Notes: generated by a model from the letters alone, not told the origin. A stretch of 64,000 nucleotides of DNA from UBA3951 sp050952125 (GCA_050952125.1 JBMNKK010000004.1:248001-312000), one strand, 5' to 3'; counted from the stretch's first letter, positions 18,091 to 26,941 are shown. Numbers and translations: made by a program.

Positions 18091-18798
18091 CTATGCCTCT
18101 ACAGCAACCTTGGTTGCCTTGCCTACGCTCACGGGAATGCCTGGCCCCATGGTGCTGGCCACATAGGCACCCCTCAGATACTGCCCGCGGGCGGCCGCAG
18201 GTTTGGCTCTCAAGATCGCGTCAATGAAGGTCGCCAAATTGTCGTTGAGCTTATCCGAACCAAAGGACACCTTGCCTATCCGGGCATGAATGAGACCGGT
18301 CTTTTCAGTCCGGAACTCGACCTTACCCTGCTTGATCTCCTTCACTGCAGAGGCAACGTCATTAGTTACCGTACCGGTTCTGGGGTTGGGCATCAGTCCG
18401 CGCGGGCCAAGAATACGGCCCAGCCGGCCCACGATACCCATCATATCGGGAGTAGCGACGGCCCGGTCAAACTCGAGCCAGCCGCCCTGTATCTTCTCGG
18501 CCAAGTCTTCGGCGCCGACTATATCCGCGCCAGCGTCCGCAGCTTCCTTAGCCTTCTCTCCGCGAGCAAAGACGAGCACGCGGGCTTCCTGTCCTGTCCC
18601 GTGAGGAAGAACAACGGCGCCTCTGACCATCTGGTCAGCGTGTCTGGGATCGACGCCTAACTTGACAGCGACTTCAACGGTCTCGTCGAACTTCGCGTAA
18701 GCTATCTTGGCGATGAGGTCAAAGGCTTCTTTGGGGTCGTATACCTTATCTTTCTCAACCTGCTTTAGAGCTTCCTGATACTTCTTGCCTCTCTTCAC
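18091..18798 (-). CDS. rplA: 50S ribosomal protein L1
   Basis: 235-residue L1 of the ribosomal L1 stalk, acting at E-site tRNA release. Family stretches include TVEVAVKLGVDPRHADQMVR and GPRGLMPNPRTGTVT. GTG start with GGAGG ten bases upstream. Lies 66 nt after rplK in the secE-nusG-rplK-rplA block. Confidence 0.98.
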   Translation of the reverse strand: MKRGKKYQEALKQVEKDKVYDPKEAFDLIAKIAYAKFDETVEVAVKLGVDPRHADQMVRGAVVLPHGTGQEARVLVFARGEKAKEAADAGADIVGAEDLAEKIQGGWLEFDRAVATPDMMGIVGRLGRILGPRGLMPNPRTGTVTNDVASAVKEIKQGKVEFRTEKTGLIHARIGKVSFGSDKLNDNLATFIDAILRAKPAAARGQYLRGAYVASTMGPGIPVSVGKATKVAVEA

Positions 18799-18864
18799 GT
18801 TACTCTACCTCCCGGTGGTCTTAGCGGACAAACGTCCTCCCACACTGAACTGGTGCTTCTAAAC

Positions 18865-19290
18865 TTACTTGGCTACTTCAATGCCCATCGAACGAGCGGT
18901 GCCCTCAATTATCCTCATAGCGGACTCAATGTCGGCCGCGTTAAGGTCCCTCGCCTTGATCTCGGCAATTTCGCGTACCTGATCGCGGGTAACCTTACCC
19001 ACCTTCTTGGTGTTGGGCTCGCCTGAAGCCGTCTCAATACCGGCGGCCTTCTTCAGAAGAGCGGCGGCCGGAGGAGTCTTGATCACAAACGTGAAAGACC
19101 TGTCCTCAAAAACGGTGACAACCACAGGAAGTATGTTGCCGGCATCTTTGCCAGTCCTGTCGTTGAACTGTTTCACGAAAAGCTGGGTATTGATGCCGTG
19201 CGGGGCCAGAGAAGGTCCGACCGGAGGTCCCTGTGTAGCTTTGGCTGCCGGCAACTGAATCTTGACAACCGCTTTGACCTTTTTCGCCAT
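18865..19290 (-). CDS. rplK: 50S ribosomal protein L11
   Basis: 141-residue L11 of the GTPase-associated centre, the thiostrepton site. It opens MAKKVKAVVKIQLPAAKATQ and contains GPPVGPSLAPHGIN, then the RNA-binding C-terminal domain with GTARSMGIEV at the end. It starts four bases after nusG, so the two genes are tightly coupled. Confidence 0.98.
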   Translation of the reverse strand: MAKKVKAVVKIQLPAAKATQGPPVGPSLAPHGINTQLFVKQFNDRTGKDAGNILPVVVTVFEDRSFTFVIKTPPAAALLKKAAGIETASGEPNTKKVGKVTRDQVREIAEIKARDLNAADIESAMRIIEGTARSMGIEVAK

Positions 19291-19294
19291 TGGG

Positions 19295-19849
19295 TCACAC
19301 TTCCTCTACCTGATTGAAGTCGAACTCGACCGGTGTTTCCCGACCGAATATTGAGAGTAGCATGCGGAGTTTGCCCCTGTCTACCATAACGTCCTGAACC
19401 AATCCCATCATGCCCTGGAACGGCCCTGACTTGACTCTCAGGGTCTGGCCGGGACTGAAATGGACGCGTACGCGGGGAGCGCCCTCGCCGCTTGCCCTCT
19501 TGAGAATGGTCTCGATCTCGTGGTCCTCAAGGGGAATCGGCTTGGAGCCCGGACCTACGAAACCGGTCACACCGGGGGTATTCCGTACTACATACCAAGA
19601 ATCATCGCCCATAATCATGTTCACCACGACGTAGCCGGGGAACACCTTACGCTTGACGATCTTCTTCTTGCCTTCTTTGTACTCGACTTCTTCCTCTTCA
19701 GGCACAACCACCTGGAAGATCTTGTCCTTCATGTTCATGTTGTCCACACGCTTCTCGAGGTTTGCCCTTACCTTGTTCTCATACCCCGAGTAAGTGTGGA
19801 CCACGAACCATTCGGGTTTTCCTGTTGTCGAGTCTAGTTTTGTGCTCAT
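19295..19849 (-). CDS. nusG: Transcription termination/antitermination factor NusG
   Basis: 184 residues. NusG binds RNA polymerase and couples transcription to other processes. N-terminal NGN domain WFVVHTYSGYENKVRANLE and a C-terminal KOW domain near VKSGPFQGMMGLVQDV. The frame is open from a TTG at 19867, but that codon overlaps the ribosome binding site TTTGGAGGG; the ATG at 19849 is ten bases after it and is preferred. A linker of charged residues (EEEEVEYKEGKKKIVKRK) lies between the halves of the NGN domain. Confidence 0.96.
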   Translation of the reverse strand: MSTKLDSTTGKPEWFVVHTYSGYENKVRANLEKRVDNMNMKDKIFQVVVPEEEEVEYKEGKKKIVKRKVFPGYVVVNMIMGDDSWYVVRNTPGVTGFVGPGSKPIPLEDHEIETILKRASGEGAPRVRVHFSPGQTLRVKSGPFQGMMGLVQDVMVDRGKLRMLLSIFGRETPVEFDFNQVEEV

Positions 19850-19893
19850 AAAATAAGGACCCTCCAAACTAATACGGGTCCGGTCTCTCTCCT

Positions 19894-20100
19894 CTACCTC
19901 TTAAGTATTGCGCTGAGCCCGAAAGCGACCACGGCATCCGTTCCCCAGAGTATCGCTCCCAAGCCGATCATCACGAAAAGCACGATAAGGGTGTAGACCC
20001 TCACCTGTCCCCAGGAGGGCCAAACAACTTTCCTTAGTTCAGCACGGGTTTCTCTTAGGAAGTTAGCGAGCGACCCGAAAAACCTGGTTACCTTGTTCAT
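19894..20100 (-). CDS. secE: Preprotein translocase subunit SecE
   Basis: 68-residue single-membrane-span subunit of the SecYEG channel. It has the amphipathic segment ETRAELRKVVWPSWGQV followed by one hydrophobic span to the C-terminus. The frame is open further upstream into tRNA-Trp, but the ATG at 20100 has a GGAAGAG ribosome binding site and gives the usual length. It lies 37 nt downstream of tRNA-Trp. Confidence 0.95.
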   Translation of the reverse strand: MNKVTRFFGSLANFLRETRAELRKVVWPSWGQVRVYTLIVLFVMIGLGAILWGTDAVVAFGLSAILKR

Positions 20101-20136
20101 ATTTCTCTTCCACCCAATCGACGGTGAGAATTCTGG

Positions 20137-20210
20137 CAGGCCCGGAGGGATTTGAACCCCCAACCATCGGATTTGGAGTCCGCCGCTCTACCTATTGGAG
20201 CTACGGGCCT
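20137..20210 (-). tRNA. tRNA-Trp (anticodon CCA)
   Basis: Cloverleaf with acceptor AGGCCCG/CGGGCCT, the D-stem region TAGCTCCAATAGGTAGAGC, anticodon loop ACTCCAAAT and T-arm GGGGGTTCAAATCCCTC. No encoded CCA. It sits between rpmG and secE, a common arrangement in Bacillota. Confidence 0.95.
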
Positions 20211-20219
20211 GTACACAGT

Positions 20220-20381
20220 CTACCTGGTTTCCCGGTGGGCCGTGTGAGTACGGCAGAACCGGCAATACTTCCGAAGTTCAAGTCGCCCGGAATGAGACTT
20301 CTTGTTCTTCATTGTCGTGTAATTGCGCTGCTTGCATTCCTGGCAAGCCAGGGTCACGACCTCTGTAGTTCCTTTAGCCAC
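20220..20381 (-). CDS. rpmG: 50S ribosomal protein L33
   Basis: 53-residue L33 with a zinc-binding pair of CxxC motifs (CQEC and CRFC) and the family core RNYTTMKNKKSHSGRLELRK. This is the zinc-bound C+ form. The frame is open from 20417, but the GTG at 20381 follows GGGAGGGG at good spacing and matches the family start. Confidence 0.94.
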   Translation of the reverse strand: MAKGTTEVVTLACQECKQRNYTTMKNKKSHSGRLELRKYCRFCRTHTAHRETR

Positions 20382-20500
20382 GTGCTTCCCCTCCCATCCC
20401 GGAAAAAACACCTGCAAACGAGTCTAGCACAGGCTCTCGTGCAGTGTCAATTCAGCATATTCGCCTCCGGGACCGCCGAAACTCTTGTCACAGATCAAAA

Positions 20501-20576
20501 TGGAGCTCGCAACCAGAATCGAACTGGTGACCTCATCCTTACCAAGGATGCGCTCTGCCGACTGAGCTATGCGAGC
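20501..20576 (-). tRNA. tRNA-Thr (anticodon GGT)
   Basis: Acceptor GCTCGCA/TGCGAGC, D-arm TAGCTCAGTCGGCAGAGC, anticodon loop CTTGGTAAG and T-arm CACCAGTTCGATTCTGGT; the 3' CCA is encoded. Part of the tRNA-Tyr/fMet/Thr cluster transcribed from 20913-20941. Confidence 0.96.
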
Positions 20577-20591
20577 ACCACAAAGATGGCG

Positions 20592-20669
<78 letters not shown>

Positions 20670-20700
20670 ACGATACACTGTTCAAGCTGTCAAATTTGGT

Positions 20701-20786
20701 TGGTGGAGAGGGCAGGATTTGAACCTGCGAAGGCGTCTGCCAGCAGATTTACAGTCTGTCCCCTTTGGCCACTTGGGTACCTCTCC
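20701..20786 (-). tRNA. tRNA-Tyr (anticodon GTA)
   Basis: 86-nt class II tRNA with a long variable arm. Acceptor GGAGAGG/CCTCTCC, anticodon loop CTGTAAA, T-arm GCAGGTTCAAATCCTGC and encoded CCA. First gene of the tRNA cluster. Confidence 0.96.
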
Positions 20787-20912
20787 ACAAGACACAGTTG
20801 TTATCTTACTATCATTAGGCGCCGGCTGCAACCCGTTTTTGCTGACAGGTAAGGTTGTCTATGCCAATCCGGTAATCATCGATACCGGTAGCGCCGTTCG
20901 GCCACAGTGCTT

Positions 20913-20941
20913 ATTATACCTGCATATCCTACTTCACGCAA
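20913..20941 (-). promoter_or_regulatory. Promoter of the tRNA-rpmG-secE-nusG block
   Basis: Minus strand: -35 TTGCGT (20936-20941), 17 bp, perfect -10 TATAAT (20913-20918), about 130 nt upstream of tRNA-Tyr and downstream of pepF. No terminator is evident before secE, so the tRNAs, rpmG and secE may share a transcript. Confidence 0.7.
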
Positions 20942-20965
20942 CACCAACGCCTGCCGCGACCTCGC

Positions 20966-22753
20966 CTAGGCCTTATGATCGGTCATCGCGAGAAACTCGG
21001 GCAAGTCCGACAAGACCAAGTCGATCGCGCTCTGCCAGAAGTCCTTGCGGGTCAGATCGGCCCCGATGTGCTTTTTGGCAAGGTCCTCAACTCGCATGCG
21101 GCCGGTATCCTGCAAGAGTCCGATATACCTGTCCTCAAACATCCTGCCTGCTTCCTTTGCCCACGAGTACACGCCCGCGCTGAACAGGAAACCAAAAGTG
21201 TACGGGAAGTTGTAGAAGGGCACTCTGGTGTTGTAGAAGTGCAGTTTGGATGCCCAGAAATGCGGATGATAAGTATCGAGCGCCCCGGCGAAAGCCTCTT
21301 TCTGCGCTTCGGTCATGAGCTCATTTAGCGCCTGTACGCTGACCATACCCTTCTTCCTTGCCTCGTAAAACCGCGTCTCGAAGAGGAATCTGGATTGGAT
21401 ATTCATAAGCAGCGACACGGCCCTTTGCAGTTTGTCGTCCACCAGGAGGAGGCGTTCATCATCGTTCTTTGCCGCCTTCACCGCGGCGTCCGCCACCACC
21501 ATCTCTGAGAATGTGGAAGCCGTCTCAGCAACGTTCATGGCATACTGCTGAGATATGGGCGGAAGATCATTCATCACTGACTGGTGGAAAGCGTGTCCCA
21601 GTTCATGAGCTACCGTCGCCACGTTACCCAAAGTTCCCGAGAAGGTGACGAAGATACGCGATTCCCTGGATAGGGGGAAGCTCGTGCAGAACCCTCCCAT
21701 CCTCTTACCCGGACGATCCTCAGACTCAATCCAGCGGTTTTCAAACGCTCGTGTCGCGAGGCCGGCCATCTTTGGGCTCACACGGCTAAACTGCTCTACT
21801 ATGAACGCGGCGGCATCGTCGTAGCTCATCTTGCTGTCAGACTTGCCGACAGGCGCATCGAGGTCTTGCCAACCCAGTTTGTCGAGGCGGAGCAGCTTCT
21901 TCTTTCTCTGCATGTAAGTCACTAGCCGGTCTTTGTTGCTGTCGATGGTGTCCCACATCGCATCCAGAGTGTCTCGTGTCATGCGATTGTTTTCGAGAGG
22001 TTCCTTCAGTACCGAGTCCCAACCCCTCCTGCGGTACAGCGACAGCCTGTACCCGGCTAGACGGTTGAGGGCCAAGGCGCACAGATCGGCTTCTTTAGCC
22101 CACGCTTCCTCCCAGCGCTCCATAATGTGAGCTCTCACGGCAGGGTCGGGCCCGGACATTCTGTTGGCCGCCTGTCCGGGAGACAGAGTGACTTCCTTGC
22201 CGTTCTCGGTCACCGTTATCGACATCCGTCCGGTAACGAGATCGTACAAGTCCGACCATCCCTGGTAGCCGTCAATGGAAAGCTCGTTGACCAAGATCTC
22301 CTGCTCGGTGGGAAGCATATCCTTGGTCCGCGTTCTACGCTCGTTCAAGTTGAATGCAAGGGGGGCGAGCTCCTTAGTGGACATCAGGGACCGCCACTCA
22401 TCCTCGGAAACGGCCAAGATCTGCTGGTCCAGCACGGTCATAGCCGAGGCGAATCCGGCCTGAATCTCCCTAACTCTGCCGCCTACCACCCGGCTCTGCC
22501 GGTCACCGACATCTTGTGCATTCAGGCAGGAGATGAAAGCCCCGCTCTGTCTCAACCTCTTGGTGAGGTCCTGAAGGAGAGTTATCCTATCGACCCATCC
22601 TGAAAGGTCCTGCGGAACTCCACCCGACACATCGTCTCGGAATGCTCGTACGTCCGCCTCAAGGCAGTCCAGAAAAGCTGCGAACTCTCTAGAATGGCTA
22701 CCACCAGGAAAGAAAACATCCAGGTCCCAGGTTTCAGGTAAGTTCTTGAACAC
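20966..22753 (-). CDS. pepF: Oligoendopeptidase F (M3 family)
   Basis: 595-residue cytosolic zinc metallopeptidase that cleaves short peptides. The zinc site HELGH is at 383-387, with the downstream ligand in the ETASTFSEMVV segment. N-terminal LPETWDLDVFFPGG is the usual PepF opening, and length fits the family. GTG start at 22753. It is expected to take part in peptide turnover, alone between the tRNA cluster promoter and the PII-like gene. Confidence 0.93.
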   Translation of the reverse strand: MFKNLPETWDLDVFFPGGSHSREFAAFLDCLEADVRAFRDDVSGGVPQDLSGWVDRITLLQDLTKRLRQSGAFISCLNAQDVGDRQSRVVGGRVREIQAGFASAMTVLDQQILAVSEDEWRSLMSTKELAPLAFNLNERRTRTKDMLPTEQEILVNELSIDGYQGWSDLYDLVTGRMSITVTENGKEVTLSPGQAANRMSGPDPAVRAHIMERWEEAWAKEADLCALALNRLAGYRLSLYRRRGWDSVLKEPLENNRMTRDTLDAMWDTIDSNKDRLVTYMQRKKKLLRLDKLGWQDLDAPVGKSDSKMSYDDAAAFIVEQFSRVSPKMAGLATRAFENRWIESEDRPGKRMGGFCTSFPLSRESRIFVTFSGTLGNVATVAHELGHAFHQSVMNDLPPISQQYAMNVAETASTFSEMVVADAAVKAAKNDDERLLLVDDKLQRAVSLLMNIQSRFLFETRFYEARKKGMVSVQALNELMTEAQKEAFAGALDTYHPHFWASKLHFYNTRVPFYNFPYTFGFLFSAGVYSWAKEAGRMFEDRYIGLLQDTGRMRVEDLAKKHIGADLTRKDFWQSAIDLVLSDLPEFLAMTDHKA

Positions 22754-22841
22754 GAGAGGCCCACCTTTCCCTTTTTCTTACAGGCCATTTGGCTCACAGA
22801 TACCCGAGACTCCAAGCGGTTCGCTCATCCGCACGCCTACT

Positions 22842-23555
22842 CTATTTCTTGTTGTCAGTCATCTCAAACAGACCGCGAGTGTAAATGATCGGTTCCACGT
22901 ACAAGATCCCTTTGTTAGGCTCATCCAGCTGGAGTCCCTCGCTCAAAGCATCCACCACTTTGCCAACTAAGTCGTTCGGCATGAGGATGATAACGAGTTC
23001 CTTTTCCGGTTCGATCTTCACTCCAAACAGGCTTGTGGCTATCTCAGCGCCTGCACCGCGCCCATGCAGAATGGTGCCCCCTCGCACGCCGGCTTTACGC
23101 GCAATATCCATCACGTCACTCGCCAAACCGCGATCGACTATCACCGTCAGTTTCTTGAACATGCTCTCTTCCTCCAGACATTCGCCTGTATCCATGACGC
23201 CTTGCTCATGAGCTGTGCCCTGTCCTTCGAGTCCAACTGCACCGATGACCGGTGTAGTGTAGGCAATGCCGTGTTGACCGGGCTTTGAAAGCTGGAGCGC
23301 TTCGTCGAGATAGTCCATGGTCTCTTTCGCCTTTTCCTTCTTCAACAGGAGTTGCACGATATCTTTCCTTTGATCCTTGATCCCGAACAACTGCAGAACG
23401 GTGCTGCTCACCGTGCCTTTTCCCATGATGACTATGCCGCCTCGGATCCCTCGCTCTTCAACGAGGCGGACACACCTATGGCTCTGGTTCTCGCTGAGGA
23501 TCAACGTAAGAACCTGCAGAGCCCCAACATTCGGAACGTGGTTTTGATTATCCAT
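22842..23555 (-). CDS. Tandem PII-like regulatory protein
   Basis: 237 residues made of two copies of a PII-like fold. Repeat one (about 15-95) contains LVEERGIRGGIVIMGKGT; repeat two (about 135-230) contains ARKAGVRGGTILHGRGAG. Each has the TLI/TVI strand and the LFGIK/LFGVKI segment. PII-type proteins usually bind nucleotides or small ions and gate a transporter. The ATG at 23555 follows GGAGG; the longer frame to 23567 is rejected. It overlaps the stop of the DUF1538 gene by eight bases, implying translational coupling. It is probably the regulatory partner of that membrane protein. Confidence 0.8.
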   Translation of the reverse strand: MDNQNHVPNVGALQVLTLILSENQSHRCVRLVEERGIRGGIVIMGKGTVSSTVLQLFGIKDQRKDIVQLLLKKEKAKETMDYLDEALQLSKPGQHGIAYTTPVIGAVGLEGQGTAHEQGVMDTGECLEEESMFKKLTVIVDRGLASDVMDIARKAGVRGGTILHGRGAGAEIATSLFGVKIEPEKELVIILMPNDLVGKVVDALSEGLQLDEPNKGILYVEPIIYTRGLFEMTDNKK

Positions 23556-25065
23556 GGTTACCTCCAATTGTTCCCGCTTGGAGACTCTTAGTCTTTGCCG
23601 CCTTGCGTGTTCTCACCTGATAGAGTGCGCCTAATAGCTCAAGTGCAATAATGGGCATCATGGCAACGATCGCGATCATGCCGAACCCGTCTGCCACCAG
23701 GTCCGCCGAAGGGACTTGAGCTGCTATGCCCTGAACAAAAGCCAAGGAGAAGGTGGCCGTCATGGGTCCGGAAGCAACGCCGCCTGCATCAAAGGCCATC
23801 CCGACGAACAACTCGGGCACAAAGTAGGCGAAGACTACAGCAAGCCCAAATCCGGGCAGCAAATACATCCATAGCTTAAGACCGGGCACGAAGATCCGCA
23901 AGGCGGACATGAAAATGGACAGCCCCACTGCAACAGACAGGAATAGGAAAACCATCGACCTCTTGACGAACCCGCCTGTAACGCTTTCGACCTGGTGGGT
24001 CAAGACGTGAACGGCAGGCTCGGCCAGCACGGTCGCCAGGCCGAGAAAAAGTGCCGTGACAAGGGTCGGTACTTTCGACTCCATCGAAGCGAGCTGTATC
24101 CCGATCCGGGTGCCGACTTCCATAAAACCGCCGTTCACACCCAACAGAAACACTACGAGGCCAAAAAAGGTTAGGGCCAAGCCTCGCGCGATGTCGAATA
24201 CACGGCTCCTTCTTTGCTTGAAAGCGAACACTTGAAACAGGATATAGACAACGACGATGGGCAAAAGTGAAACCATCGATTCCTTAGCAAGCGGCAGGAG
24301 CTTAGAGCCGTATATCTCCAGCAAGTTCGCGCTTGTGATGGTCTCCTCAGGCAGTACGCCGTTCAGCTTGTCTATCCCGAAGATCAAACCTGTAACCAGA
24401 ACCCCGAGGATCGCTCCGGTAGATGAAATGCCGACCAGGCCAAAGCTGTCCGCCTCGCTGGATTTGTCAGACTTCATGGCTGAAATGCCTGCCGCTAAAG
24501 CTAACATAAAAGGGACAGTCACCGCGCCTGTAGTCGCCCCTGAAGCATCGAATGCAATAGCGATGAAATCGGATGATGAGAAAAGCGACAGAAGGAGAAT
24601 AAGGCCATAGGCAGCCGCAAACACATGCTTGAGGCGTACACCCTTCAGTATGCGCAGCATTCCCAAAGTCATCATAACCGCGAGTCCAATCGAGACAACA
24701 ACAACCATCAAAATGCGACCAAACTGCCCCGCAGTCACGCTTTCCACCTGGCCGGCCAGGATATGGAGGTCGGGCTCGGCGTATGAAATGAAAAAACCGA
24801 GAACCAAACAGATGGTGATAACGACGGCAAAGCTCCTGGAGTGAACCAGAGTGTTACCGATACCTCGCCCGATAGGTTCCAAGCCCTGGTCTATACCGAA
24901 CAGAAACGTCGTCAAACCGATAATGATAAGTACTGAACCCAAGAGGAAAGCCTGCAGCATCGAGCTATCCAGAGGACTTACGGTGAAGTGAAGGATCAAT
25001 ACGATCAATGTAATAGGTAGAACAGAGCTCAGTACTTCTTTTAGTTTATCTATTAGGGCATCCAA
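23548..25065 (-). CDS. DUF1538 family integral membrane transporter
   Basis: 505 residues with about a dozen hydrophobic segments and two similar halves. Repeated motifs include AEPDLHILAGQVESVT with AEPAVHVLTHQVESVT, FDASGATTGAVTVPFMLAL with FDAGGVASGPMTATFSLAF, and FLLGSVLIIIGLTTFLFGID with FFGLVVFLLGVNGGFMEVG. This is the DUF1538 pattern. From memory, Halomonas DUF1538 proteins (UmpAB) were reported as cation/proton antiporters; activity here is inferred. Promoter at 25177-25205 with an overlapping palindrome. Coupled to a PII-like gene, which suggests ligand-controlled transport. Confidence 0.82.
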   Translation of the reverse strand: MDALIDKLKEVLSSVLPITLIVLILHFTVSPLDSSMLQAFLLGSVLIIIGLTTFLFGIDQGLEPIGRGIGNTLVHSRSFAVVITICLVLGFFISYAEPDLHILAGQVESVTAGQFGRILMVVVVSIGLAVMMTLGMLRILKGVRLKHVFAAAYGLILLLSLFSSSDFIAIAFDASGATTGAVTVPFMLALAAGISAMKSDKSSEADSFGLVGISSTGAILGVLVTGLIFGIDKLNGVLPEETITSANLLEIYGSKLLPLAKESMVSLLPIVVVYILFQVFAFKQRRSRVFDIARGLALTFFGLVVFLLGVNGGFMEVGTRIGIQLASMESKVPTLVTALFLGLATVLAEPAVHVLTHQVESVTGGFVKRSMVFLFLSVAVGLSIFMSALRIFVPGLKLWMYLLPGFGLAVVFAYFVPELFVGMAFDAGGVASGPMTATFSLAFVQGIAAQVPSADLVADGFGMIAIVAMMPIIALELLGALYQVRTRKAAKTKSLQAGTIGGNHG

Positions 25066-25176
25066 GCCAACACCTCATTCTCACGGTAATTAACGTAGAT
25101 AATTAGGCATACGATTGTTTTCTTTTGATTAACCCAAATGCTCATTCATCAGCAAGACTAATGCAATATCCATTTA

Positions 25177-25205
25177 ATTGTGACCGTCCCATGTTTGATT
25201 GTCAA
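25177..25205 (-). promoter_or_regulatory. Promoter of DUF1538-PII operon
   Basis: Minus strand: -35 TTGACA (25200-25205), 17 bp, -10 CACAAT (25177-25182). The -35 box is inside the palindrome 25195-25209. The leader to the DUF1538 start is about 105 nt and AT-rich. Confidence 0.55.
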
Positions 25206-25209
25206 TCAA
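25195..25209. promoter_or_regulatory. Palindrome overlapping -35, candidate operator
   Basis: TTGATTG-T-CAATCAA is a perfect 7-bp inverted repeat with one central base, centred on the -35 box of the DUF1538 operon. This is typical placement for a repressor site. The regulator is unknown. Confidence 0.5.
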
Positions 25210-25307
25210 GGGCCGACCAGGCAGATCAGGAGTTGAGGCAGTATGAATTGGGCCTCCGGCAGGAGTCACAAGAGCCGGAGCGAACCCTGAGTTTGAGGTG
25301 ATGATAG

Positions 25308-26627
25308 TTGGTAAGGAAGTGCAAGGATCGGTTCGACCTGGCAGTCACCGGAGACTCGTTTCTGGCCACGCGGATATCGTGTTATGACGATCCGGACTTC
25401 TTGGCGGTCTTCGATATCATACGAAAGCATACGGCGGGTTTCACAAATCTTGAGGTCCTGCTGAACGACTGGAAAGGGATACCTGCTGCCGACAGCGGCG
25501 GCACTTACGCCGGCGCGTCCAGCTCTCTTGTAGACGAGTTCAAGTGGGCAGGATTTCACATGGTCTCGCGGGCAAACAACCACTCTCTGGACTACTCCTA
25601 TGAAGGGCTCCGCAGGACGACAGAAGTCCTGGACAAAGCCGGCATCTGCCATGCGGGAGTCGGCGAAAATCTCGCTGCCGCGCGCGAGCCCGCGTACCTT
25701 GAAACGCCTAAGGGTCGAGCGGCCCTGCTCTCTGCCAGTTCCACTTTCGCTCCGTGGGGCCGAGCGGGACATCAGAGGCCCGACTTCCAGGGACGTCCGG
25801 GGTTGTCGCCTGTCAGGTACTCAACGTATTACTCGGTGACTAGGGAAGAGTTCGATTTCCTCAAGAAAATGGAAGAGTCGATGGGCATCTCGGAGCTGAA
25901 AGCCCAAGCCAAGAAAGCCGGCTACCTCAAAGAGAGAGACAATGAACTGGTCTTCTCAGGGCTCCGGTTTGTGCTGGGAGACAAGAGCGGGATACACACA
26001 GTGCCAAACAGCTACGACGTGGCCGAGATCACAAAGTGGATCAAGGACGCCAAACGCCAGGCCGACTGGGTCTTCTACACCCTACACGCCCACGAAGCGC
26101 ACCTTAAGAGAGAGGTTCCGGCCGAGTTCATAGAGACGTTCGCCAGGGCGTGCATAGACGCCGGCGCAGACGCGTTCATCGGACACGGGCCTCACGTCCT
26201 CCGGGGAATTGAGATCTACCGGGGCAAACCGATCTTCTACAGCCTCGGCAACTTCATCTTCCAGAACGACTTGATCCGCAAACACCCGCAGGACATCTAC
26301 GACAAGGTCGGGCAGGGGCTCACGATGGGATCGACCCCGGCCGACATGTACGACGCCCGCAGCAGAAACGATACCAGAGGTTTCCCTTCAGACGTCGCAT
26401 ACTGGGAGAGCGTTCTGGGATCCTTGGAGTTCGCCGGAGGCGAGTTCCGCCGGGCTACTCTATACCCGTTGTACCTGGGATGGGACAATCCGCGCTCCCA
26501 GAGAGGCAGGCCCACTCTGGCGCGCGAGGAAATCGCGAAGAGAATCCTTGAGAGGCTTCAGACTCTTTCGGAACCTTACGGCACCAATCTCCGGATCGAG
26601 GGAGAAGTAGGGATAATCGAAGTCTAG
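25308..26627 (+). CDS. CapA-family (PGA_cap) metallophosphatase-like protein
   Basis: 439 residues with the CapA/PgsA metallophosphatase motifs: VTGDSFLA near the start, TNLEV, SRANNHSLDYS, LHAHEAH, GHGPHVLRGIE and YSLGNFIFQ. CapA proteins belong to poly-gamma-glutamate or capsule systems, but many homologues stand alone. No signal peptide or membrane anchor is visible and no capB/capC neighbour exists, so a cytosolic enzyme of unknown substrate is likely. A TTG start at 25308 with GAGGTGAT upstream is used. Divergent from the DUF1538 gene; no clear promoter seen. Confidence 0.82.
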   Translation: MVRKCKDRFDLAVTGDSFLATRISCYDDPDFLAVFDIIRKHTAGFTNLEVLLNDWKGIPAADSGGTYAGASSSLVDEFKWAGFHMVSRANNHSLDYSYEGLRRTTEVLDKAGICHAGVGENLAAAREPAYLETPKGRAALLSASSTFAPWGRAGHQRPDFQGRPGLSPVRYSTYYSVTREEFDFLKKMEESMGISELKAQAKKAGYLKERDNELVFSGLRFVLGDKSGIHTVPNSYDVAEITKWIKDAKRQADWVFYTLHAHEAHLKREVPAEFIETFARACIDAGADAFIGHGPHVLRGIEIYRGKPIFYSLGNFIFQNDLIRKHPQDIYDKVGQGLTMGSTPADMYDARSRNDTRGFPSDVAYWESVLGSLEFAGGEFRRATLYPLYLGWDNPRSQRGRPTLAREEIAKRILERLQTLSEPYGTNLRIEGEVGIIEV

Positions 26628-26628
26628 C

Positions 26629-26901
26629 CTGAGGAGGTCGCGAAACAAGAGGACAGCGGAAGAGTGGTCAAAGGCGCTTGGACTAAACATCACTGCCGAT
26701 GACTGCATCTGCGACGGGTGTCTGGGTGAGCGGCTTGGCGGGTACTGCCGCGAGTGCCCAATCCGCGCCTGCAATATCGAGCGGCGGTTTGACCACTGCG
26801 GCATGTGCCCCGACTACATATGCGACAACCTATCAAGGTTCTTCGGCGGCTCGACGAAGGCCAAAGACCGGCTGGAGGAACTGCGTAAAGCCCGCAGTTG
26901 A
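26629..26901 (+). pseudogene. Decayed DUF3795-like cysteine-rich protein
   Basis: This frame runs to TGA at 26899-26901 and encodes a Cys-rich tail: CICDGCLGERLGGYCRECP, RACNIE, HCGMCPDYICDNL, ending RLEELRKARS. This is the C-terminal two thirds of a DUF3795 domain, including the ETAEEWSK-like segment (KRTAEEWSKALGLNITADD). There is no ATG, GTG or TTG in the frame before the conserved part. The N-terminal piece (usually a CGLDC..C motif) is missing, replaced directly by the end of the CapA-like gene. A GAGGAGGT sequence at 26631-26638 remains. I read it as an N-terminally deleted remnant; a non-canonical start cannot be excluded. Confidence 0.6.
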
Positions 26902-26941
26902 CCGGCGGGCCGGGTCGTTCGCCGATGTAGCGGCTGTCCCG

